Shown: positions 1 to 12,100 of the stretch, piece after piece
How the letters are laid out: each line of letters begins with the position of its first letter
Position numbering within the stretch: the first letter of the stretch is position 1
From: Marthasterias glacialis
Taxonomy: Eukaryota; Echinodermata; Asteroidea; Forcipulatida; Asteriidae
Assembly (NCBI GenBank): GCA_911728455.2
Contig: OU452223.1
Span: 14,607,423-14,671,422, forward strand
Length of the DNA stretch: 64,000 bases
Direction of reading: 5' to 3'
Made by a program: the position numbers and the translations under genes
The notes under the pieces: generated by a model
Seen by the model: only the letters and a program-made list of their open reading frames with translations
Told to the model about the DNA's origin: nothing
Databases searched by the model: none

Positions 1-132
1 AAGCCTCTTTCTTTTCAATGATGTAGCCAGTGATTGGACTGCCACCATCTGATTCAGGGGGTGACCATGTGATGGTGATCTGGGTTCTGTCAACAGCTGT
101 GACTTCAGGCTTGCTTGGTGCTTCTGGAACAC
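1..132 (-). CDS. TTN: e66: FN3 19, type c, cut by the window edge
   Basis: First 132 bases of an FN3 exon: GVPEAPSKPEVTAVDRTQIT, SPPESDGGSPITGYIIEKKE. It runs off the window at position 1, so the array continues beyond. Confidence 0.93.
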   Translation of the reverse strand, partial: MFQKHQASLKSQLLTEPRSPSHGHPLNQMVAVQSLATSLKRKRL

Positions 133-3100
133 CTGAAGAACAAGAATAAACAACTGTTAAAGAAAGCAACATGTGTAACAAATTCAGCCAATGAAATGAC
201 ACTGTAAATACTAAAAGAATTACAAAAGTATTGATGCAATTTATACCATATGGAGGCTTGGTGATCTTGGGCTCAGATGGTTCACTGAATGGACCTGTTC
301 CAGCCTTGTTGATTGCAGCCACATGGAACATATACTCTTTGCCCTCAATCAGATCCTTTACAACAAGAGAAGTCTCTGTAACTGAGTCTCGGTGAGCCTT
401 TGCCCATTTCATTGATGTAGTTTCTTTCTTTTCAACGATGTAGCCAGTAACTGGACTGCCACCATCAGACTTTGGAGGTGACCATGAGATGGTGATCTGT
501 TTACTGTCAATGGCTGTAACTTCAGGCTTCCCAGGTGCTTCAGGAACATCTGGTAAACAAAACAAATTAAAAAAGTTTACTTTTAAAAATAACTACAACA
601 TACAGTTGAAGGAAAGAATGCTTGAACAAAAATTAATAACATTGAGAAGTAGAAGTACTAAAATTAAGGATTCACTTACCATACGGTGGTTTTGTGATTC
701 TTGGCTCTGATGGTTTACTAAATGGTCCTGTTCCTGCTTTGTTTACAGCAGCCACACGGAACTCGTACTCCTTGCCCTCAATCAAATCTCTCACAGTCAG
801 TGTAGTCTCAGCGACTGAGTCTCTAACAGCCTTTGTCCATCTTGTGGAAGAAGTCTCCTTCTTCTCAACGATGTAGCCAGTGACTGGACTGCCACCATCT
901 GATTCAGGGGGTGACCATGAGATGGTTATCTGTTTGCGATCGACTGCTGTGACTTCAGGCTTGCTGGGTGCTTCTGGTACATCTAAGAGGGAACAGTAAA
1001 GTGAAATGAGACACGCTCCCAAACAAATAAGTTTCATTACAAAATGATTAAGTCTGAAAATACTTTGATTTAATGACATGAAAAAACCTGGTAACAAATA
1101 TCTTAAAAACAATTACCATAAGGAGGCTTGGTTATCCTAGGCTCAGATGGTTCACTGAATGGACCTGTTCCAGCCTTGTTGACTGCAGCCACACAGAACT
1201 CGTATTTTTTGCCTTCAATCAGATCTTTTACTGTCATTGTTGTCTCAGTGACTGAGTCTCTCACAGCTTTTGTCCATCTTGTGGAAGAAGTCTCTTTCTT
1301 TTCAATGATGTAGCCAGTGATTGGACTGCCACCATCTGATTCAGGGGGTGACCATGTGATGGTGATCTGGGTTCTGTCAACAGCCGTGACTTCAGGCTTG
1401 CTTGGTGCTTCTGGAACACCTGAAAAACAAGAATAAACAACTGTTAAAGAAAGCAACATGTGTAACAAATTCAGCCAATGGAATGACACTGTAAATACTA
1501 AAAGAATTACAAAAGTATTGATGCAATTTATACCATATGGAGGCTTGGTGATCTTGGGCTCAGATGGTTCACTGAATGGACCTGTTCCAGCCTTGTTGAT
1601 TGCAGCCACATGGAACATATACTCTTTGCCCTCAATCAGATCCTTTACAACAAGAGAAGTCTCTGTAACTGAGTCTCGGTGAGCCTTTGCCCATTTCATT
1701 GATGTAGTTTCTTTCTTTTCAACGATGTAGCCAGTTACTGGACTGCCACCATCAGACTTTGGAGGTGACCATGAGATGGTGATCTGTTTACTGTCAATGG
1801 CTGTAACTTCAGGCTTCCCAGGTGCTTCAGGAACATCTGGTAAACAAAACAAATTAAAAAAGTTTACTTTTAAAAATAACTACAACATACAGTTGAAGGA
1901 AAGAATGCTTGAACAAAAATTAATAACATTGAGAAGTAGAAGTACTAAAATTAAGGACTCACTTACCATACGGTGGTTTTGTGATTCTTGGCTCTGATGG
2001 TTTACTAAATGGTCCTGTTCCTGCTTTGTTTACAGCAGCCACACGGAACTCGTACTCCTTGCCCTCAATCAAATCCCTCACAGTCAGTGTAGTCTCAGCG
2101 ACTGAGTCTCTAACAGCCTTTGTCCATCTTGTGGAAGAAGTCTCCTTCTTCTCAACGATGTAGCCAGTGACTGGACTGCCACCATCTGATTCAGGGGGTG
2201 ACCATGAGATGGTTATCTGTTTGCGATCGACTGCTGTGACTTCAGGCTTGCTGGGTGCTTCTGGTACATCTAAGAGGGAACAGTAAAGTGAAATGAGACA
2301 CGCTCCCAAACAAATAAGTTTCATTACAAAATGATTTAGTCTGAAAATACTTTGATTTAATGACATGAAAAAACCTGGTAACAAATATCTTAAAAACAAT
2401 TACCATAAGGAGGCTTGGTTATCCTAGGCTCAGATGGTTCACTGAATGGACCTGTTCCAGCCTTGTTGACTGCAGCCACACAGAACTCGTACTTTTTGCC
2501 TTCAATCAGATCTTTTACTGTCATTGTTGTCTCAGTGACTGAGTCTCTCACAGCTTTTGTCCATCTTGTGGAAGAAGTCTCTTTCTTTTCAATGATGTAG
2601 CCAGTGATTGGACTGCCACCATCTGATTCAGGGGGTGACCATGTGATGGTGATCTGGGTTCTGTCAACAGCCGTGACTTCAGGCTTGCTTGGTGCTTCTG
2701 GAACACCTGAAAAACAAAAACAAACAACTGTTAAAGAAAGCAACACGTGCGACCAATTCAGCCAATGGAATGACAATGTAAATACTAAAAGAATTACAAA
2801 AGTATTGATGCAATTAATACCATATGGAGGCTTGGTGATCTTGGGCTCAGATGGTTTACTGAATGGTCCTGTTCCAGCCTTGTTGATTGCAGCCACATGG
2901 AACACATACTCTTTGCCCTCAATCAAATCCTTCACAACAAGAGAAGTCTCTGTAACTGAATCTCGGTGAGCCTTTGCCCATTTCATTGATGTAGTCTCTT
3001 TCTTTTCAACGATGTAGCCAGTAATTGGACTGCCACCATCTGACTTGGGAGGTGACCATGATATGGTTATCTGTTTGCTGTCGACAGCTGTAACTTCAGG

Positions 3101-6100
3101 CTTCCCAGGTGCTTCAGGAACATCTGGTTAACAAAACAATTTAAACAATTTTACTAACAAAACTTTCTACAATATAAAAGGGTATGAGAAAATGGTCGAA
3201 ATACAAACAAATTAGGTAGTAGAAGAAATACAATTTTAGATTCACTGACCATACGGTGGTTTTGTGATTCTTGGCTCAGATGGTTTACTAAATGGACCTG
3301 TTCCCGCTTTGTTTACAGCAGCCACACGGAACTCGTACTCCTTGCCCTCAATCAAATCTCTCACAGTCAGTGTAGTCTCAGCAACCGAGTCTCTAACAGC
3401 CTTTGTCCATCTTGTGGAAGAAGTCTCCTTCTTCTCAACGATGTAGCCAGTGACTGGACTGCCACCATCTGATTCAGGGGGTGACCATGAGATGGTTATC
3501 TGTTTGCGATCAACTGCTGTGACTTCAGGCTTGCTTGGTGCTTCTGGTACATCTAAGAGGGAAAAGTAAAGTGAATTGAGACACACTCAATGACAAATAA
3601 GCTTCATTACAAAATTATTTAGTCTGACAATTCTTGTAACACATATGTGTTAAAAATCTTACCATATGGAGGCTTGGTGATCCTTGGCTCAGATGGTTCA
3701 CTGAATGGACCTGTTCCAGCCTTGTTGATTGCAGCCACACAGAACTCATATTTTTTGCCTTCAATCAGATCTTTCACTGTCAGTGTTGTATCAGCAACTG
3801 AGTCTCTTACAGCCTTTGTCCATCTTGAGGAAGAAGTCTCTTTCTTTTCAATGATGTAGCCAGTAATTGGACTGCCACCATCTGATCTTGGAGGTGACCA
3901 TGAGATGGTGATCTGGGTTCGATCAACAGCTGTGACTTCAGGCTTGTCTGGTGCTTCTGGAACATCTGATGAACAGAATAAATTGAAAAAAAAAAGAGTA
4001 TGAAGTACAACAAAGTCAGCCAATGGAATGGCATTGTACATTACCAAAATTACTCAAAGTGTTAACATCTTTCACAATCAAACAGGAATCTATAACACCC
4101 TCTGACAACTTTATTATTCCAACAGAGACACCTAGTGAAGTATTCCTTTTTTCAAAATATACCTATCTTGTTGACTTCCCTTTTCATTGCAGTTCTACTT
4201 GCACCCTCTTTATTTTGTTGTTGTAAACAAAACATCAAAAGCTGTCTCCTTGATTCAAACTGAGGTTCCTTTCATGTTATTTTCCATCATTTATTATTAT
4301 TCTTTTTTCATTTTTCTTATACTCATTCGAATTTTATGTGCATTTTCGTTTTTGCGTGATGAAGTTGCTTGTTTGCTTGTTTAAATATTTGCTTGTTGGC
4401 TGTCTGTTTGTTCAGTGGGGGTGTTTGTTTGATATTTTCTACCAGTTTGATATGATGTCCTCCTTTTTTACAGGTAGGTTGTACCTTTTGGCTATAGGAA
4501 TTTTTGTAAATCCCCTCTCGACATTTTGTCATCGTTTTTCTATATTTTTTCTTGTGCAATATATTTAATTTTTTTTAATTTATCTGTATCATTTAGAAGT
4601 TAAGTGAAAAAAAAAACAATAATGATAACACCACAAATGCCCAAAGATCAACATTATGGGTATGAATCTCACCATATGGAGGCTTGGTGATTTTGGGCTC
4701 AGATGGTTCACTAAATGGACCTGTTCCAGCCTTGTTGATTGCAGCCACATGGAACACATACTCTTTGCCCTCACTCAAATCCTTCACAACAAGAGAAGTC
4801 TCTGTAACCGAGTCTCTGTGAGCCTTTGACCATTTTGTTGAGGTAGACTCTTTCTTCTCAACAATGTAGCCAGTAATTGGACTGCCACCATCAAACTTAG
4901 GGGGTGTCCATGATATGGTGATCTGTTTGATATCTACAGCTGTAACTTCAGGCTTGCTAGGTGCTGCAGGAACATCTGGTCAGCAAGGAACATAACAAAT
5001 GTTAATGTTTAAAAGTTTTTCAGGAAAAAAGGTTCAAAATACAAACAAATGGATGAAAAAAATATAAAAAAAGTATAAACTCACCATACTGAGATTTGGT
5101 GGTTCTTGGCTCAGATGGTTTGCTGAAGGGACCTGTTCCAGCTTTGTTTACAGCAGCCACACGGAATTCATACACCTTGCCCTCAATCAGATCTTTAATG
5201 ATCAATTCAGTTTCACTAACTGAGTCTCTTACAGCCTTTGTCCATCTTGTGGAAGAAGTCTCCTTCTTCTCAATGATGTAGCCAGTGATTGGGCTTCCAC
5301 CGTCAGATTCAGGAGGTGTCCATGATATGGTGATTTGTTCGCTATCAACTGCAATGACTTCAGGCTTGCCTGGTGCTTCAGGAACATCTGAAAATATTTG
5401 TCAAACAACAAGTTTAAATACAAAAGCTTTTGAAAACTGAGAAAAATTTGTAGTTCTTGTTCATCCAATCGGTGTTTATCTTACCATATGGAGGCTTGGT
5501 GATCCTTGGCTCAGATGGTTCACTGAATGGACCTATTCCAGCCTTGTTAACTGCAGCCACACGGAACTCATACTCCTTGCCTTCAATCAGATCTTTCAGC
5601 GTCAGTGTTGTATCAGTAACTGAGTCTCTTACAGCTTTTGTCCATCTTGTGGAAGAAGTCTCTTTCTTTTCAATGATGTAGCCAGTAATTGGACTGCCAC
5701 CATCTGATTCGGGAGGTGTCCATGAAATAGTAATTTGTGTTCTGTCTACTGCTGTGACTTGCGGTTTACCCGGAGCTTCTGGTACATCTATTTATAAAAA
5801 TTAAATGATCAAGCCATTATATACACAGCCTCATATGTATCAATAACAAAATACTTGATGTGGGTATGGTGCTTCAATCCTAATGAGCTGATGTTATCAA
5901 TAAGAAAGCATCTCAAAAGAAAATTTTAAATATCATTCAATTACCATAAGGTGGCTTGGCTTTCGTTGATTCAGATGGTTTGCTGAATGGACCTGTTCCA
6001 GCTTTGTTGACAGCAGCTACATGGTATTCATACTCATTGCCTTCAACCAGATCTCTCACAATCAGTGTCACCTCTGTAACGGGTTCCTTGGTCACCCTTA

Positions 6101-9100
6101 TCCACTTGGTGGCAGTTTTCTCCTTGCGCTCCAGGATGTAACCTGTGATTGGACTACCACCATCAACAGAGGGTGGTGTCCATGTGACTGTCATGAGAGT
6201 GCTGTCAATGTCGCTGACTGTTGGGGCATCTGGAGGCCCAGGAACATCTGAAAGGAAAAATTTGATTTTAATTTCTGAAAATTTGAATCATCATTTTAAA
6301 AGTGTTACGTTCTTAATTTCAACAAAACGGGAAAACAAGTTTTTACCTCAGAGTGCTTACTAAAACAAAAGGCAAAGGTTGATAAAAACGTACCATATGG
6401 TCTCTTCGCTTTCTGAGGTTCAGATGGTTCACTGAATGGTCCTGTTCCAGCCTTGTTGACTGCAGCCACATGGAACTCGTAGTCCTTGCCTTCAACCAGA
6501 TCTTTCACAATCAATGTTGTCTCAGAGATTGGCTGCTTAGTGACCTTTGTCCACCTAGTGGTAGTTTTCTCTCTGCGTTCCAAGATGTAGCCAGTAACTG
6601 GACTTCCACCATCATCAGATGGCTCTGTCCAGGTGACAGTCATTTTGCTGCTGTCAACGTCACTGACTGTGGGCTTCTCTGGGGCCCCTGGGACATCTGT
6701 AAATGAAAAAACAAACGGAAGTCTGTTATATTTTTTGTAAATACAAAACATGGAGTGACTTTAAGAACCAGAAGTGTTTCATACAATATAAATGAGTAAA
6801 AACATAACATCAATAAAGTAATTAAATTTTTATTCAACTCCTTTTCATGTGAATTTAATCATCCCTATCTTGAGTAATATCTTGAGAGAGTCAATTGAAA
6901 AGATTTTTTTTTACAACTAATCAAGTGTTATTATTTTATGCTTTTACATCGGATTGAATGATGTAGTTTGTTTTGGTTTAAAAAATATTTGCATACAAAT
7001 TTGTCTCATTTAACATTCACTTTGTTGTGGTCAGTAAATGACCGATAAGAATCAGAATCACAAATCCCTGCTTTTAAATTAAGAACTTTACTTTTACCAA
7101 TCTCCAGCCTCATTTTGTCCTGAAAAATATTTCAACCTGAAAAAACTGCTCTGTATGAGCAATTAGTCAAATCTCAGTTCTTGTTTCGAACATGCACAAA
7201 AACTGTGACAAAACAAAAAGTGGTATTCTCTAAAGTACTTGAAAGACTTACCATATGGAGGCTTGGTGATCTTAGGCTCAGATGGTTCACTGAAAGGACC
7301 TCTTCCAGCCTTGTTGACTGCAGCCACGTGGAACTCATACTCTTTGCCTTCAATTAGATCTTTTACAGTCAGCGTTGTCTCTGTTACAGGCTCCTTGGTT
7401 ACCTTCGTCCACCTTGTGGAGGTCTTTTCTTTGCGTTCGAGGATGTAGCCAGTGACTGGACTGCCACCATCAACACTCGGTGGTGACCAGGTGATCGTGA
7501 TGCGGGTGCTGTCTATGTCACTAGTGGTAGGTCTATCCGGTGGTCCAGGAACATCTAAAAAGAGAGGATTTAAATCATTTACAAATAGAAATTGATGATG
7601 GTGTTTCAGGAGTATTGCCCGTACCTCTGCCTACGGAATTCCACAGGCTGTGGTTGATTCAAAGCATTATTTGAGGTTTCCTTGATTTTTACTTACAATA
7701 AATAATTTATTTTTTAAATATTAACATGAAAAATGGGCCTTTAATTCAGAAAAAATTTACAAAACCCTTTCTGCAAGGATTTAGTTTTTACTTATTTTCC
7801 TCACGTAAAACTTTTGTACTATAGTTTTTTTTCTTTGTTGTTTCTTTTTATATCAATAATATGATCTTCTCTAAAAGATAACATCATGAAAGGCAACATG
7901 TAGGGTACTTACCAAATGGCAGCTTAGCAACGATTGTATCAGATGGTTCACTGGGGTTACCCACTCCTGCTAAATTCTCTGCAGACACCCGGAACTGAAA
8001 GCTGTTTCCTTCAATCAGATCAGTGACTTTGAAAGTGAGCTCCGTCACCTTGAAAGAGAAAAAAGAAAATGAAAGTGACGCCCCCAAAAATGTTACTTTA
8101 GAAGACATTTTGAAAAAATGTTCAAAGTTCAAAGTGTATTCATGAACATAAAGTAACTAACCTCAAATCAGTACATAAATTAACAAGTATAGACTCAAGG
8201 GGAAAAATTGAGAAAACATTTTAAAACAATTTAAACAATTTAAACAATTTAAATTTTGAAATTTAGAAAGTGAAGTTGCAGTTGTAGTTATATTTGAAAA
8301 GCAATGCCTCACTTTTTCTCGATTGGCTCTGACCCAGCGACCACGGCTGACATCACATCTTTCAATGATGTATCCAGTCACAGGGGAGCCACCATCAGAT
8401 TCAGGAGGGTTCCATGTAATAGAGATAATTGTAGTATCCACATTCTCTGGTATGGGTTTACTGGGTGCCCCTGGTACATCTAAAACAAGAAAAGAAAATC
8501 TTCCATTCACTATTTGCAATTTTAAAAATGTGTTACTTGCCATTTTAAACAAAACTCGTAAAACTCCCCTGGAAAGAAAGCCAGTACAGTTTCAACCAAT
8601 TAGATCGCCCCTCGCCACAAGGTGAGCCCTGAACCACAAGGTTAAGACATGAACTATAAAATAAATAGATCAAGGGTTTAAGTGCCACACCAGATGATGG
8701 TTGAATTTTCTTCTGCAGTCCCACACCAGATGATGGTGGAATTGTGTTCCGCAGGACTTGAAAAGCACTCAATACACAGTGCTAAGTGTCATTCATGAAA
8801 AACTTAAATTAGTTGTTGTGAATCCCTAATTCAATAGTTAAATCATGTCAATTCAACCAGACTGCATTATCATCACTGCTTTTGCTTTGGACAAATCCAT
8901 GAAACTAATTTCAACTTCCATAAAATGACTACAATTTATAATTGTACTTTTTAAAAAGCATTTTGCTCCGTAAAAATTACTTGTTACAATGTAGTGTCTT
9001 CCCAACACGAGTAAAGATAATGTGCTCAAACTTAAAAGACCATTGCAGTTTAACTTGAGCTCTAAAGGCAAAGATATTTTTTCTTATGAATTTCAAAGGC

Positions 9101-12100
9101 AGATACAGATCTAGAGAGTCTGCTTTCACATAACTCCCTCCTCCTCCCCCCCAGCATTACTATTAAAAAAATCCTGCTGTTCGCAAGGTAATTGGATCCC
9201 AATCACACTTCTTAACAGAGATATCAAGATCCCCTTGAGTGTAGTATAACACAAGATCTCACCATATGGTGGCTTAGCCATGTGAGTATCCGAAGGCTCA
9301 CTCGGTTTACTCAAACCGGCTTTATTCTCCGCACTAACTCGGAAAGTGTACTCCTTTCCCTCAATCAAGTCAGTGCATGTGAAAGACGTATCTGTCAGCG
9401 GGCTCTTGTGAACTTTGACCCAGCGATCACGACCAACTTCTAATCTCTCCAGAACATAACCAGTGACCTTGCTGCCTCCGTCAAATTCAGGAGGAGACCA
9501 GGAGACGGTCATTTGGGTTCTGTCGATATCGGAGATGTTGGGCTTGGCGGGAGGGTAGGGAACGTCTGTTAGAAATGGAATTGTGAGTGAAGATGACAAG
9601 CAATGATATGATAACTCGAAATGACTAACGGATGATAAACAAAAACATAAACTGATATTCTTCAAAGTTATTATTACATATAGTTACAATGAGCATGGAT
9701 TCATTTTTAACAATAGCCTCAAGTTGGAGGAAAAAGATTAATTATAACTAGAATTGAAAAAAAAGGAAGAAGAATAAATCATAACAGCAGAAGAGGTGAA
9801 GTGAAAATAAAGTACATATTCTGCAACTTGTAAATGAAAGTTTACTGTCTTTTTTGATAAAACAGTGTCAGTTTAATGCTGACTGCGGTCTTCAAAGGTA
9901 AAATATAGGATTGGTAAAGCTGATAGTGGAGTGTTCTTACTTTGGGTGATTCAATATATACATAAACAAAAACTGTGAAAATTTGGGCTCAATCCGTTGT
10001 CCGAGTCAGGGGGAAAAAAAAAGAAAATCTGTGCACTTTTCAGCATGTAAACACATTGTCCTTAATTTCGATTGTTACAATCGAAATTAAAGTAGGGGTC
10101 TTCAAATTTTATTTTCTCATCTTTGACAGTATTTCTGACAGAAATATTTCTTTGGAAGATTAGTACTAGTATGGACTTTATAATCAGTAAGCTTTCAGAG
10201 TGATACTAATAAAAAAGAATTGATGAATACCAATCCTGTATTCTACCTTTAAGAAACATAAATGTAAATTAAAATGCCATTATAATCATGCAATGGAACA
10301 ATGTTAAATGATATGCCTTTATTGGCTACAATAATTTTTTAACAAGTGAAAGTGTAATGTACATTTTTTATGAAAAAAAGGAGGAAAAATGAAATTAACC
10401 AAGCAAGAAAACAAACCAACCAAAATAAACAAACTCAGGAAGCATGACAACAATGTTCAAAAATATGCCTCAAATAATAAATCCGGAGAGGAAACACAAA
10501 ATCAATCTTACCAAATTGATGTTTAGCAACAACAGGAGCCCCCATCTCTCTTGGTTCACTCTTTCCATGCTCATTCACTGCACTGACCCTGAACAGATAC
10601 TCATTATTTTCGAGCAGCTTAGTGACGGTGAAGTGGAGCTGATCAGCCTTTGTGGTCCCCGCCTTAGACCACGTGTTACGTTTCATGTCCCTCTTCTCAA
10701 TGATATACTGAGTGACCGGGCTACCTCCATCGTCTTCTGGAGGTCCCCAGGTGAGGGAGATCGTCTCAGGAGTAATGGTGGTGATGCTCAGGTTGGTTGG
10801 TGGCTGGGGCTTGTCTGTTGGGAAAGTATAAGAACAGATGACGAAAACGCTGATCTGTTTTGGGTCATTGTAGCAAAAAAAGATGTCTTGCAACAAATTT
10901 TCAAAATGAGTACACCAATAGAAACTTCCAATAAGAAAATTCAACTGAGAAAAAAGAGAACTCTGGTTAGTGTTTGTCTAATTTTATCATGTCTTATAAT
11001 GACCTAATAAATGTTTATGAGACGAGAATTTGATCGCTCTTATCATTATCAATAAATAACTGCTAATATCTTGAAGGTTTTTTACTAACAAATCTGAGAA
11101 GAGTTAAATTTGATTTTTTTGATTTTTTTTCTTTATGTAAGTAAGCTCAAATTTAGGCTCCTTTGGGAGAAAAAGCTGGCACTTTTATTAATTAAAACAA
11201 TAATCGCTTTTAATCAAATTGGCACTTGGGAAACCCGACCATGATGACCAAACTTTTTAACTCTTGAACTCACCAAGAACAATCACTTTGACGATAACTG
11301 TATCTGAACCAAAGTCATTGGCTGCAGTGATGGTATACTCGCCAAGGTCTGCCCTCTCTGATTTATCAATGGTCAGTTTGACCTTAGCCCTGATGTTGTT
11401 ATCAGTTGTCATGGTGATGCGTTTGTCTGGCTTGAGCTCGGTGTCATTTCTTGACCAGGTGGTGGACGGTATTGGTGACCCTATGACGATGCCTTCCACT
11501 GTGATCTTACTACCAGCTATGACAGTGACTGTCAAATACTTGGTTTCAATCTCAATCTTTGGTGGAGCTAAATGTAAAAAACAAAACACTTAAAATGTTG
11601 AAAGATTGTTTGCCTTAGTGAAGAACAAGATAGGTTTTGACCTAAAATGGTAATCTTACTAATGCTGAATATGACATATCATAAAAGGTTTTTACAAGAA
11701 GCACAAGTCTGTGCTTCAACATACCTGGTATTAAGTCTCTGTCAAACCAAAGTTTGATAAACCAAGGTAGGTCATTGTGGGATGACCATCAAGGTGTACC
11801 CAAGCCGAATCAATGATTAAAAGTTTTTGGCATTTCATTCACATTTCATCCCCTGAAACCAAGGGATATCTTAAGACTTTTCATTATGTACCTTGCACAG
11901 TGAGATGAGATGTAGACTCCTCATTCTTAACTTTCACAGTGTACTCCGCATCATCATCAAATTGAACACTCTTGACGACCATCCGGTGCTTGGCGCCCTC
12001 CTTCTTAATCTCAAAGTGTTTACTGGGCTTGATCTCTTTGCCATTTCTCAGCCAGACTACGGTGACGTTATCCTTGTTGAGCTCACACTCAAAGGTGGCT

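Larger units (their letters stand above)
1..2574. repeat. 1,287 bp tandem segmental duplication (two near-identical units)
   Basis: Units 1-1287 and 1288-2574 align base for base: exon starts 247/1534, 680/1967 and 1117/2404 are all 1,287 apart. The intron between types a and b differs at about one base in 130. Each unit spans three FN3 exons. A third, more diverged unit follows at about 2575-3860 (spacing 1,287, then 1,283, then 1,259). Confidence 0.93.

Noticed and set aside
1-5787. The regular FN3 exons as a CRISPR-like or satellite array
   Set aside because: Repeat units are spliced coding exons with codon-level conservation; nothing prokaryotic is present.
10444-11007. 187-codon plus-strand frame across e47
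   Set aside because: Overlaps a clear FN3 exon in antisense and continues into intron without a domain.
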